This document shows, one piece after another, positions 1 through 7,125 of a stretch of DNA of 11,724 nt. Origin of the DNA: Gallionellaceae bacterium UBA6222 (GTDB taxonomy: Bacteria; Pseudomonadota; Gammaproteobacteria; Burkholderiales; Gallionellaceae). The translations under genes and the position numbers were made by a program. Position 1 is the first letter of the stretch. Each line of letters opens with the position of its first letter. The notes under the pieces were generated by a model. The model made no database searches. It was not told the DNA's origin and worked only from the letters and a program-made list of their open reading frames with translations. The stretch covers positions 1-11,724 of the forward strand of contig DISA01000094.1 in assembly GCA_002421915.1 (NCBI GenBank). Reading direction: 5' to 3'.

Positions 1-920
1 ACTGCCTCGGCCAGATCCTGCTCGCCAAGCGCATGGGCAAGACCCGCATCGTCGCCGAAACCGGCGCCGGCCAGCATGGCGTGGCGACGGCGACGGTGGC
101 GGCGCGTATGGGTATGGAGTGCGTGGTGTACATGGGCGCCGAGGACGTGCAGCGCCAGTCGCCCAACGTGTTCCGCATGAAGCTGCTGGGAGCGACCGTG
201 GTGCCGGTGCACAGCGGATCAAAGACGCTCAAGGATGCGCTGAACGAAGCGATGCGTGACTGGGTGACCAACATCGAGAACACTTTTTACATCATCGGCA
301 CGGTCGCGGGGCCGCATCCGTATCCGGTCATGGTACGTGATTTCAATGCCGTGGTCAGCCGCGAAACCATCATCCAGATGCCGGAGATGATTGGTCGTAT
401 GCCGGATGCGGTGATCGCCTGTGTCGGCGGCGGCTCCAATGCGATGGGGGCGTTTTATCATTACATCGACGTACCCGAAGTGCGCCTGATTGGCGTGGAA
501 GCGGGAGGCTACGGGATCGAGACCGGCAAACATGCCGCGCCGCTCACGGTTAACGCGCCAGTTGGCGTGCTGCACGGCAACAAGACCTATCTGATGCAGG
601 ATAGCGACGGCCAGATCATCGAAACCCATTCGATTTCCGCCGGGCTGGATTATCCCGGCGTGGGGCCTGAACACTGCTGGCTGAAGGACACCGGCCGCGC
701 GGAGTACGTGGCGATCAATGACGATGAGGCGCTGGCGGCGTTCAATGCCCTGTGCCGCTTCGAGGGCATCATCCCCGCGCTCGAATCGAGTCACGCATTG
801 GCGCATGCGATGAAGATCGCGCCGGGCATGGGCAAGGATAAAGTGTTGCTGGTGAATCTTTCCGGGCGCGGCGACAAGGACATCAATACCGTCGCCCAAT
901 TGCAAGGTATTACGCTATGA
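1..920 (+). CDS. trpB: Tryptophan synthase beta chain, 5' end outside window
   Basis: The beta subunit of the alpha2-beta2 tryptophan synthase joins indole to serine in a PLP reaction in the cytoplasm. The reading frame is open from base 3 (Cys-Leu-Gly-Gln) to TGA 918-920, giving 305 codons; the family is near 400 residues, so roughly the first 90 are missing. By comparison with E. coli TrpB, the PLP-binding lysine of the His-Lys motif lies only about four residues upstream of the window edge. Visible family motifs are AETGAGQHG (substrate and indole region), the glycine-rich phosphate-binding loop CVGGGSNAMG, and LSGRGDKD near the C-terminus with the serine that contacts the PLP ring nitrogen. 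The stop overlaps the trpA start (ATGA, 917-920), which suggests translational coupling of the two partner subunits. I see no frameshift or lost motif. Confidence 0.97.
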   Translation, partial: CLGQILLAKRMGKTRIVAETGAGQHGVATATVAARMGMECVVYMGAEDVQRQSPNVFRMKLLGATVVPVHSGSKTLKDALNEAMRDWVTNIENTFYIIGTVAGPHPYPVMVRDFNAVVSRETIIQMPEMIGRMPDAVIACVGGGSNAMGAFYHYIDVPEVRLIGVEAGGYGIETGKHAAPLTVNAPVGVLHGNKTYLMQDSDGQIIETHSISAGLDYPGVGPEHCWLKDTGRAEYVAINDDEALAAFNALCRFEGIIPALESSHALAHAMKIAPGMGKDKVLLVNLSGRGDKDINTVAQLQGITL

Positions 921-1714
921 GCCGTATTCAGACAGTTTTCGAGCAACTCAAACAGCAACAGTGCAAGGCGCTGATCCCGTTCATCACGGCGGGCGACCCC
1001 AATCCGCAATTGACCGTACCATTACTGCATGCGCTGGTGAATGCGGGTGCGGATGTGCTCGAACTCGGTGTGCCGTTCTCCGACCCTATGGCGGACGGGC
1101 CGACCATCCAGCGCGCTTCCGAGCGCGCGCTCAAACATCATGTGGGGCTGCATCACGTACTCGACATGGTGGCCGAGTTTCGCCGAAAAAATTCACACAC
1201 ACCGGTCGTGCTGATGGGTTACGGCAACCCGATCGAGGCGATGGGGTGGGAGACCTTCGCCAAACGGTGTGCCGAAGCGGGTGTGGACGGTGTGCTGACC
1301 GTTGACTTTCCGCCGGAGGAAAGCCACGAAGCGTTCGCCCATCTGGAAGCGCACGGTATTGATCCGATCTTTTTGCTGGCGCCGACCACGCGCGATGAGC
1401 GGGTGGCGCAAGTGGCAAAATTGGCACGCGGCTACGTCTATTATGTTTCGCTCAAAGGCGTGACCGGCGCGGGCAATCTTGATCTGTCCGCCATCGAACA
1501 GAAGTTGCCTCAGCTGCGCCGCCACATCAAGTTGCCGATCGGTGTCGGTTTCGGCATCCGCGATGGCGCGACGGCCAGCGTGGTAGCCAAGCTGTGCGAT
1601 GGCGTGGTGGTGGGCAGCCGCATCGTGCAGGAGATCGAAAATTCAAACGAGCAGGAAGTGGTCGCCAATGTCGGGCGACTGGTGAAAGAATTGCGTCAGG
1701 CAATCGACAACTAA
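917..1714 (+). CDS. trpA: Tryptophan synthase alpha chain
   Basis: This 265-residue TIM-barrel subunit cleaves indole-3-glycerol phosphate to indole and glyceraldehyde 3-phosphate; indole is channelled to TrpB. Length matches the family. The two catalytic acids are present at the usual numbers: Glu49 in LELGVPFSDP and Asp60 in MADGPTIQ. The phosphate-binding loops are also visible: YVSLKGVTGAG (about residues 175-185), then GVGFGIRD and VVGSRIV towards the C-terminus. The ATG at 917 overlaps the trpB stop by four bases, so the start is well fixed. It ends in TAA, followed by a strong AAGGGAGG Shine-Dalgarno site for accD. Base composition is high GC like its neighbours (41 of 60 bases in 1081-1140). 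Confidence 0.97.
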   Translation: MSRIQTVFEQLKQQQCKALIPFITAGDPNPQLTVPLLHALVNAGADVLELGVPFSDPMADGPTIQRASERALKHHVGLHHVLDMVAEFRRKNSHTPVVLMGYGNPIEAMGWETFAKRCAEAGVDGVLTVDFPPEESHEAFAHLEAHGIDPIFLLAPTTRDERVAQVAKLARGYVYYVSLKGVTGAGNLDLSAIEQKLPQLRRHIKLPIGVGFGIRDGATASVVAKLCDGVVVGSRIVQEIENSNEQEVVANVGRLVKELRQAIDN

Positions 1715-1720
1715 GGGAGG
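1713..1720 (+). promoter_or_regulatory. Strong Shine-Dalgarno site for accD
   Basis: AAGGGAGG lies seven bases before the accD ATG and begins inside the trpA stop codon. It is the strongest ribosome site in the first array and confirms both the accD start and independent ribosome loading there. Confidence 0.8.
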
Positions 1721-1727
1721 AAATATC

Positions 1728-2609
1728 ATGGGCTGGTTCCAGAAATTATTGCCGCCAAAGATCAAGCGCCGGGAGGGCGAAGACAAGCGCAATGTGCCGG
1801 AGGGACTCTGGTTCAAGTGCCCGGATTGTCAGGCGGTGCTGTATCACGCCGATCTGGAAAAGAACCTCAGCGTCTGCCCGAAGTGCAACCATCACCATCG
1901 CATTACGGCACGTACCCGTCTCAACTGGCTGCTGGATGGTGAAGGACGTTTCGAGATCGGTGCGGAGATTTTGCCGGTTGATACCCTTAAATTCAAAGAC
2001 CAGAAAAAATATACCGAACGTTTGGCGGACTCCAAAAAGAACACCGGTGAGGACGACGCACTGATCGTGTTGCAAGGCAGTATCCATGCCGTGCCGGTGG
2101 TGGCTGCCGCATTCGAGTTCAGCTTCATGGGCGGCTCGATGGGATCGGTGGTGGGCGAACGTTTCGTGCGCGGCGTGCAAGTGGCGCTGGAGCAGCAATG
2201 CCCGTTTATTTGTTTCGCAGCCAGCGGCGGCGCGCGCATGCAGGAAGGTCTGCTGTCGCTGATGCAGATGGCGAAGACCAGTGCTGCACTCACCCAGCTG
2301 AGCGAGGCCAGGCTGCCCTTCATCTCCGTGCTCACCGATCCGACCATGGGGGGTGTCTCCGCCAGCTTTGCTTTTCTGGGTGATGTGGTGATTGCTGAAC
2401 CCGGTGCGCTGATCGGTTTTGCCGGCGCACGCGTGATCCAGCAGACCGTGCGCGAGACCCTGCCGGACGGCTTTCAGCGCGCTGAATTTTTGTTGGAGCA
2501 TGGCGCCATTGACATGATTGTGGACCGTCGCGAGATGCGCGACCAACTGGCGACACTCATCACACTGCTGACTAAGCAGGATGCGGTGACGAGGCTGGAA
2601 GCGGCCTGA
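1728..2609 (+). CDS. accD: Acetyl-CoA carboxylase carboxyltransferase subunit beta
   Basis: AccD, with AccA, forms the carboxyltransferase half of acetyl-CoA carboxylase and moves CO2 from carboxybiotin to acetyl-CoA to make malonyl-CoA, the committed step of fatty acid synthesis. The protein has 293 residues, normal for AccD. An N-terminal four-cysteine zinc ribbon is seen at C31-x2-C34 and C50-x2-C53. The crotonase-like carboxyltransferase domain follows, with GGSMGSVVGERF (135-146), the SGGARMQEG oxyanion/CoA loop (166-174) and PTMGGVSASFA (205-215). The start ATG at 1728 follows the clear Shine-Dalgarno AAGGGAGG (1713-1720). It lies 13 bases after trpA, as in many Beta- and Gammaproteobacteria, and was probably cotranscribed with it. 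No anomaly is visible. Confidence 0.97.
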   Translation: MGWFQKLLPPKIKRREGEDKRNVPEGLWFKCPDCQAVLYHADLEKNLSVCPKCNHHHRITARTRLNWLLDGEGRFEIGAEILPVDTLKFKDQKKYTERLADSKKNTGEDDALIVLQGSIHAVPVVAAAFEFSFMGGSMGSVVGERFVRGVQVALEQQCPFICFAASGGARMQEGLLSLMQMAKTSAALTQLSEARLPFISVLTDPTMGGVSASFAFLGDVVIAEPGALIGFAGARVIQQTVRETLPDGFQRAEFLLEHGAIDMIVDRREMRDQLATLITLLTKQDAVTRLEAA

Positions 2610-2614
2610 AATCG

Positions 2615-2965
2615 ATGCTCTACTATGCGCTGAAGGTCGGGATTTCCGCCTTCGTCATCGTGGCGATAACGGAAATCGCCAAACGGAGTAGCGGTTTTGC
2701 GGCGTTGCTGGCGGCAATTCCGCTCACCTCGCTGCTGGCGTTCATCTGGCTGCACGTTGAGGGGGCCGAGCCTGCACGCATTGCCGAACTTTCCAATCAA
2801 ATTTTCTGGCTGGTGTTGCCCTCCCTGGTCTTGTTTCTGCTGCTACCCTTGCTGATCAGGCAAGGCTTGGGTTTCTGGCTGAGTCTCGCGATTTCCGTCG
2901 CAACAACCGCAGCCTGTTATTTGGCTATGCTGCCTGTGTTACGCAAATTTGGGGTGCAGTTGTAA
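2615..2965 (+). CDS. DUF3147-like small integral membrane protein
   Basis: This 116-residue protein is almost entirely hydrophobic. Four membrane segments can be drawn at about residues 2-22, 27-48, 62-82 and 87-109, joined by short loops. The only sizeable polar stretch is VEGAEPARIAELSN (48-61). The sequence pattern (TEIAKRS near residue 19, then AAIPLTSLLAFIWL) resembles the DUF3147 family of uncharacterised inner-membrane proteins. The name is from memory and no function is known to me. The ATG lies five bases after the accD stop, and folC begins 17 bases after its end, so it should be cotranscribed and probably translationally coupled to accD. It interrupts the accD-folC neighbourhood that is usual in Betaproteobacteria. 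Confidence 0.75.
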   Translation: MLYYALKVGISAFVIVAITEIAKRSSGFAALLAAIPLTSLLAFIWLHVEGAEPARIAELSNQIFWLVLPSLVLFLLLPLLIRQGLGFWLSLAISVATTAACYLAMLPVLRKFGVQL

Positions 2966-2981
2966 TACCTGAATCGCTGAA

Positions 2982-4292
2982 ATGTCCAACACACTGAATG
3001 ACTGGCTGACCCACCTAGAATCCCTGCACCCCAAAACCATCGCGCTCGGCCTGGAGCGCGTGGCGCAAGTCAAACAACGACTCGATCTGGAACCTGACTT
3101 TCCCGTCATCGTCGTCGGTGGCACCAACGGCAAAGGTTCGGTGTGCGCGATGCTGGAGTCCATCCTGCATGCCGCCGGATACCGCGTTGGCTGCTATACC
3201 TCGCCGCATCTGTTGAAATATAACGAACGGGTACGCATCGCCAAGCAGCAGGCGAGCGATGCGGAGTTGTGTGCTTCGTTTGAAAGGATTGAGCAGGCGC
3301 GCAAACCGAAACAACTGGATTCCCGCCTTTGCGGGAATGACGAATTTGCTGAAATTCTGCTGACCTATTTCGAATTCGGCACGCTGGCGGCGATGCAGCT
3401 TTTCATTGCGCACAAGGTCGATGTTGCGATCCTCGAAGTGGGGCTGGGTGGCAGGCTGGATGCGGTCAACGTGTTCGATGCGGATTGCGCGGTGGTGACC
3501 AGTGTGGATATTGATCACACCGATTATCTGGGCGAGACGCGCGAGCAGATCGCATTCGAGAAAGCGGGCATCTTCCGCCGGGGGCGCGCGGCGATCTGTG
3601 CGGACAGCGATGTGCCGCAGGTGATCAGCAGCCATGCACGGGAGATCGGCGCAGAATTGTGCTGCATCGGCAGGGAGTTTGGGTTCAGGCTGCATCAGGG
3701 GCAGTGGGATTTCTTTGGCCAATCCGGCGAGCGGCACGCCCTGCCGCTACCCGCCTTGCGCGGGGCGTTTCAGTTGCATAATGCCAGTGCGGTATTGGCC
3801 GCTCTGGATGCGCTGAAAGATAAATTGCCGGTGAATATGGCGGCGGTCCGGCGCGGTCTGACCGAGGTCGAGTTGACCGGGCGTTTCCAGTTCGTGCCGG
3901 GCCGCCCACAGTTGATCCTCGATGTGGCGCACAACCCGCATGCGGCACGGTCGCTGGCGCAAAACCTGGCCAATCTGCCGCCGGCCAGAACCTTTGCGGT
4001 GTTCGCCATGCTCAAGGACAAGGATATGGCCGGAGTGGTTGCGGCGCTGGATGCGCAGATCGATGTGTGGCTGGTCGCGGGAATCGATGCCCCGCGCGGC
4101 GCAACGGCAGCTGAATTGGCGCAGGCCCTTGAAAAGGCCGGTGTCCGTGGCAGGGTTGTGCCCTGTTCTTCCATCGCGGGCGCCCTGCAAGAGGCAAGCA
4201 ATCGCGCGGGCGAAAATGATAGAATTGCGGCCCTTGGATCATTCTATACGGTGGCGGAAGTGATGCGTGTGCGCGGTTTGCACAGCATCTGA
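2982..4292 (+). CDS. folC: Bifunctional dihydrofolate synthase/folylpolyglutamate synthase
   Basis: FolC adds glutamate to dihydropteroate and to reduced folates, using ATP. The protein has 436 residues. Mur-ligase-type features are seen: the P-loop GGTNGKGS (46-53), SPHLLKYNERVRI (74-86), LEVGLGGRLDA (151-161), the DHTDYLG magnesium/ATP region (178-184), EKAGI (193-197), and DVAHNPHA (314-321) at the start of the C-terminal domain. An oddity lies at residues 108-127: between the usual IEQAR and LTYFEFGTL motifs there are about 15 residues more than I recall for E. coli FolC. Residues 112-120 (LDSRLCGND) are encoded by a 27-bp REP/dRS3-type palindrome. The frame stays open and all catalytic motifs persist, so the gene is probably functional with an enlarged surface loop. 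There is no clear Shine-Dalgarno site, which fits coupled translation from the gene upstream. Confidence 0.95.
   Translation: MSNTLNDWLTHLESLHPKTIALGLERVAQVKQRLDLEPDFPVIVVGGTNGKGSVCAMLESILHAAGYRVGCYTSPHLLKYNERVRIAKQQASDAELCASFERIEQARKPKQLDSRLCGNDEFAEILLTYFEFGTLAAMQLFIAHKVDVAILEVGLGGRLDAVNVFDADCAVVTSVDIDHTDYLGETREQIAFEKAGIFRRGRAAICADSDVPQVISSHAREIGAELCCIGREFGFRLHQGQWDFFGQSGERHALPLPALRGAFQLHNASAVLAALDALKDKLPVNMAAVRRGLTEVELTGRFQFVPGRPQLILDVAHNPHAARSLAQNLANLPPARTFAVFAMLKDKDMAGVVAALDAQIDVWLVAGIDAPRGATAAELAQALEKAGVRGRVVPCSSIAGALQEASNRAGENDRIAALGSFYTVAEVMRVRGLHSI
3315..3341. repeat. REP/dRS3-type palindrome inside folC
   Basis: Two perfect 8-base arms, ATTCCCGC (3319-3326) and GCGGGAAT (3331-3338), enclose the four-base loop CTTT. 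The core fits the Neisseria dRS3 pattern ATTCCC-N8-GGGAAT exactly. With its flanks CTGG and GAC the whole 27 bp match the common dispersed repeat GTCATTCCCGC...GCGGGAATCCAG of Beta- and Gammaproteobacteria. Read on the minus strand it gives the familiar spurious peptide VIPAKAGIQ. Read on the plus strand it is translated in the folC frame as LDSRLCGND. No other copy was noticed in this window. Confidence 0.85.
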
Positions 4293-4309
4293 ACTTCCCG
4301 GTTTTTACC

Positions 4310-4915
4310 ATGGCAAAACAGACTACGACCGACGGCGAATTTACCTTGCAACGTCAGGCCAGACGCCGTTTGCTGGGCGCGACTGCCCTGATGCTTGCGA
4401 TGGTGATCTTCCTGCCCATGATATTTGATGCCGACCCCGCAGCGAATGTGACACGTGACATCGAATTGCGTATCCCAGAGCCGGTGGCAGCTCCGGTGCC
4501 GGTACAGAAGGTTGTAGAAGAGGTGCAGCAGAATATCGAATCAACCGCGACCCCGATTTCGACGCCGATACCGCCTCCGCCCATTCCCGAAAGCACCACC
4601 CCGGCAGTTGCCGCACCGCCGCCACAACCTCCAGTCGTGATCGCGCCGGCGGTAAAACCACCGGTTGCAGCACCCCGGCAACCGGCAGGAAAATCATCCG
4701 GCTGGGTAATCCAGGTCGGTGCGTATTCCAAGGCGGAAGCGGCAAAACAGATGGTGGCCAATCTGAAGCAACGCGGGTATCCGGTTTATACCGAGAAAGT
4801 TGGCACCATGGTAAGAGTGCGGGTTGGTCACTATCCAACCAAAGAGGCGGCAGAAAAAATTCGCGCCAAGCTGGAAGGGATCGGGTTGCATCCCAATGTG
4901 CTGAACCAGGACTGA
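4310..4915 (+). CDS. SPOR-domain membrane protein, DedD-like
   Basis: This 201-residue protein has the layout of DedD-type cell-division proteins: a short basic cytoplasmic N-terminus (RQARRR, 15-20), one membrane segment (about 21-39), a long proline- and alanine-rich periplasmic linker (about 53-125), and a C-terminal SPOR domain (about 130-198: GWVIQVGAYS, then RVRVGHYPTKEAAEKIRAKL). SPOR domains bind glycan strands lacking stem peptides and so gather at the septum, which is the likely place of action. The position between folC and cvpA-purF is the conserved place for dedD in Proteobacteria. The ATG lies 17 bases after folC, and the stop touches the cvpA start. The linker is low complexity, so exact family assignment beyond SPOR rests on context. 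Confidence 0.88.
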   Translation: MAKQTTTDGEFTLQRQARRRLLGATALMLAMVIFLPMIFDADPAANVTRDIELRIPEPVAAPVPVQKVVEEVQQNIESTATPISTPIPPPPIPESTTPAVAAPPPQPPVVIAPAVKPPVAAPRQPAGKSSGWVIQVGAYSKAEAAKQMVANLKQRGYPVYTEKVGTMVRVRVGHYPTKEAAEKIRAKLEGIGLHPNVLNQD

Positions 4916-5401
4916 ATGGATATGTCGGTTTTTGATATTGCGGTTGTCGTCATTATTGCCCTTTCTGCTTTGCTGGGCTGGTGGCGCGGTTTTATGTACG
5001 AGTTATTTTCCCTGCTCGGCTGGATCGCCGCTTACGTGGCGGCACGCATGTTTTCGGAGCAAGTGATCCCGTATATCCCGCAAGCCATTGCCGCAGAAAA
5101 TATTCGCTCGGCAGCTGCCTTTGCGGTGGTGTTCATCGTTGTGCTGATCGTGGCCGCAGTGTTCGCCTGGTTTTTGTCAAAACTGGCCAAATTTGCCGGG
5201 CTGGGCGGACTGGATGGAAAATTCGGTGCGATGTTCGGGGTGGCACGGGGTGTATTGGTGGTGCTTGCACTGGTGTGGGTGGCGGGTTTGACAAAAATGC
5301 CGCAGCAGGCATGGTGGAAAAATGCATGGCTGAGCAAACCGTTACATCAAGCGGCGATGTATGCCAAAGATTATGTGCCGGAAAATGTGCTACCGAGATA
5401 G
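4916..5401 (+). CDS. cvpA: CvpA family inner-membrane protein
   Basis: A 161-residue protein with about four membrane segments (near residues 4-24, 29-47, 62-88 and 103-124) and the CvpA hallmarks FDIAVVVIIALSALLGWWRG and GLGGLDGKFGAMFGVARG. In E. coli CvpA was named for its need in colicin V production and is linked to envelope stress; its molecular role is not settled. The ATG at 4916 directly follows the TGA of the preceding gene. A second in-frame ATG at 4922 (MSVFDI) matches the usual N-terminus of the family equally well. purF follows after 33 bases, the same cvpA-purF order as in E. coli, which supports cotranscription. Confidence 0.93.
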   Translation: MDMSVFDIAVVVIIALSALLGWWRGFMYELFSLLGWIAAYVAARMFSEQVIPYIPQAIAAENIRSAAAFAVVFIVVLIVAAVFAWFLSKLAKFAGLGGLDGKFGAMFGVARGVLVVLALVWVAGLTKMPQQAWWKNAWLSKPLHQAAMYAKDYVPENVLPR

Positions 5402-5434
5402 TCCGATCAATCTGACAATAAAGCGGAAACAACC

Positions 5435-6961
5435 ATGTGCGGGATTTTAGGAGTGGTGGCGAACACACCGGTGAATCAGCTGCTGTATGACGGTTTGCAG
5501 GTGTTGCAGCATCGCGGGCAGGATGCGGCGGGCATCGCCACGCTGGAGGGCAGAACCTTTCACCTGCACAAGGGTAACGGTCTGGTGCGCGATGTGTTCC
5601 GCACCCGCAATATGCGTGCACTCAAGGGCAATGCCGGTATCGCGCATGTGCGCTATCCGACGGCCGGCTCTGCGGTGGATCACAATGAGGCGCAGCCGTT
5701 TTACGTAAACTCGCCGTTCGGTATCGTGCTTGGGCACAACGGCAATCTCACCAATACGGATGAGTTGCGTCGCGCCATGTACCAGCAGGATTTGCGCCAC
5801 ATCAATACCGGCTCGGATTCCGAGGTGTTGTTGAATGTGCTGGCACACGAGTTGCAGGAAAAAGCCACCGGCTTCAAGCTCGATCCGCAGAAGATATTCG
5901 CCGCCGTCTCCGGCGTGCACCGCCGCTGCCAGGGCGCGTATGCAGTGGTGGCGATGATTGCAGGCTACGGGCTGCTTGCCTTCCGGGACCCGCATGGTAT
6001 CCGTCCACTGGTGGTTGGCAGTCACCAGACAGGCGAGGGGATTGAATATCTGGTTGCTTCCGAGTCGGTGGCACTGGATACACTCGGATTCAAGTTCCTG
6101 CGTGACATAGCGCCGGGTGAAGCGGTGTTCGTCGATCTCGATGCCAACTTCCACAGTATGCAATGTGCCGAGCACCCGCGGCTCAATCCCTGTATTTTTG
6201 AATACGTCTATTTCGCCCGCCCCGATTCGGTGATGGACGGAATCTCGGTGTATGCCACCCGCCTGTTCATGGGCGAGTATCTGGCGGAAAAGATCCGCCG
6301 CGAGTGGCAGCCGCACGATATCGATGTGGTGATCCCGATTCCTGATTCCAGCCGCCCGAGCGCACTGCAGCTGGCCAATCATCTCGGCATCCCGTTCCGC
6401 GAAGGCTTTGTCAAAAACCGCTATATCGGCCGCACTTTCATCATGCCGGGGCAGACGATGCGCAAAAAATCCGTACGCCAGAAGCTGAATGCCATCGGCA
6501 TCGAGTTCAAGGGCAAGAACGTGCTACTGGTGGACGACTCCATTGTGCGCGGCACCACCAGCCGTGAGATCGTGCAGATGGCGCGTGATGCCGGTGCGCG
6601 CAAGGTATTTTTTGCCTCGGCTGCACCGCCGGTGAAATTCCCCAATGTGTACGGTATCGACATGCCGACGCGCCAGGAACTCATTGCTACCGGCCGCAGT
6701 GATGAACAGATAGGCCAGGAGATTGGTGCCGACCGCCTGATCTACCAGGATCTGGCCGACCTCAAGGCGGCAGTCAGCAAGGCCAACCCGGCGCTGACCG
6801 TATTCGATGCCTCGTGTTTTGACGGCTGTTACATCACCGGTGACATCACGCTCGAATATCTGGATATTGTCGAAGCGGCACGCAACGGCGCGGGCAGGGA
6901 AGCCGAGCCGGATGAAGACCAGATGGAGCTGGACCTGGTGATGAGTGAAACTTCCATGTAG
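5435..6961 (+). CDS. purF: Amidophosphoribosyltransferase
   Basis: PurF makes 5-phosphoribosylamine from PRPP and glutamine, the first committed step of purine synthesis. The 508-residue protein begins MCGILGVV, so Cys2 becomes the N-terminal nucleophile after methionine removal, without a propeptide as in E. coli. In the glutaminase domain HVRYPT (71-76), GHNGNL (100-105) and GSDSE (126-130) are visible. In the phosphoribosyltransferase domain PDSSRPSA (303-310) and the PRPP loop NVLLVDDSIVRGTT (362-375) are intact. Length matches the E. coli-type enzyme. In many Betaproteobacteria metZ follows purF directly; here about 1.3 kb of accessory DNA and the metZ control region lie between them. 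No frameshift is seen. Confidence 0.97.
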   Translation: MCGILGVVANTPVNQLLYDGLQVLQHRGQDAAGIATLEGRTFHLHKGNGLVRDVFRTRNMRALKGNAGIAHVRYPTAGSAVDHNEAQPFYVNSPFGIVLGHNGNLTNTDELRRAMYQQDLRHINTGSDSEVLLNVLAHELQEKATGFKLDPQKIFAAVSGVHRRCQGAYAVVAMIAGYGLLAFRDPHGIRPLVVGSHQTGEGIEYLVASESVALDTLGFKFLRDIAPGEAVFVDLDANFHSMQCAEHPRLNPCIFEYVYFARPDSVMDGISVYATRLFMGEYLAEKIRREWQPHDIDVVIPIPDSSRPSALQLANHLGIPFREGFVKNRYIGRTFIMPGQTMRKKSVRQKLNAIGIEFKGKNVLLVDDSIVRGTTSREIVQMARDAGARKVFFASAAPPVKFPNVYGIDMPTRQELIATGRSDEQIGQEIGADRLIYQDLADLKAAVSKANPALTVFDASCFDGCYITGDITLEYLDIVEAARNGAGREAEPDEDQMELDLVMSETSM

Positions 6962-6999
6962 CAACCGAATGTTTTGCTAGTCATCGTAAAAGGGGGCGT

Positions 7000-7125
7000 A
7001 TGACCAATCATGGCTACTCGACTGCATTAGGTTGCTTGGTTGGGGCCTGTGCGGGTGATGCGGCAGGCGCAACACTTGAATTCATCGGCCGTCCTCCAAG
7101 CAATAATGAAGTTGAGCATGCTTAA
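7000..7125 (+). pseudogene. 5' remnant of ADP-ribosylglycohydrolase gene
   Basis: The ATG at 7000 follows a good ribosome site, AGGGGGCG (6991-6998), and opens a 41-codon frame ending at TAA 7123-7125. The peptide contains GCLVGACAGDAAGATLEF (11-28), then GRPPSNNEVEHA. This is the start of the ADP-ribosylglycohydrolase (DraG/ARH-like) fold, where GxxxGDAxGxxxEF is the first conserved motif with an early metal/substrate acid. Full-length members have about 250-350 residues; everything after the first helix is absent, and the frame stops where I would expect a methionine- and glycine-rich MPGGG-like segment. I infer a broken gene whose remainder was lost when the adjoining endonuclease gene arrived. 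The peptide may still be translated, since start and ribosome site are intact, and its frame overlaps the next gene by eight bases. A deliberate leader peptide is a less likely reading. Confidence 0.7.

Noticed and set aside
1746..2546. Long minus-strand frame of 266 codons opposite accD
   Set aside because: It is a shadow of the high-GC accD gene, histidine- and glutamine-rich with no recognisable domain, while accD is fully supported.
3015..3737. Long minus-strand frame of 240 codons containing VIPAKAGIQ
   Set aside because: That peptide is the hallmark of REP repeats read through, and the frame is a shadow of folC.
7040..7117. TTG start at 7040 for the endonuclease, adding 26 residues
   Set aside because: The added stretch overlaps the ADP-ribosylglycohydrolase remnant in another frame, has no ribosome site and no family resemblance; MLNNWLNRL at 7118 fits the expected N-terminus.
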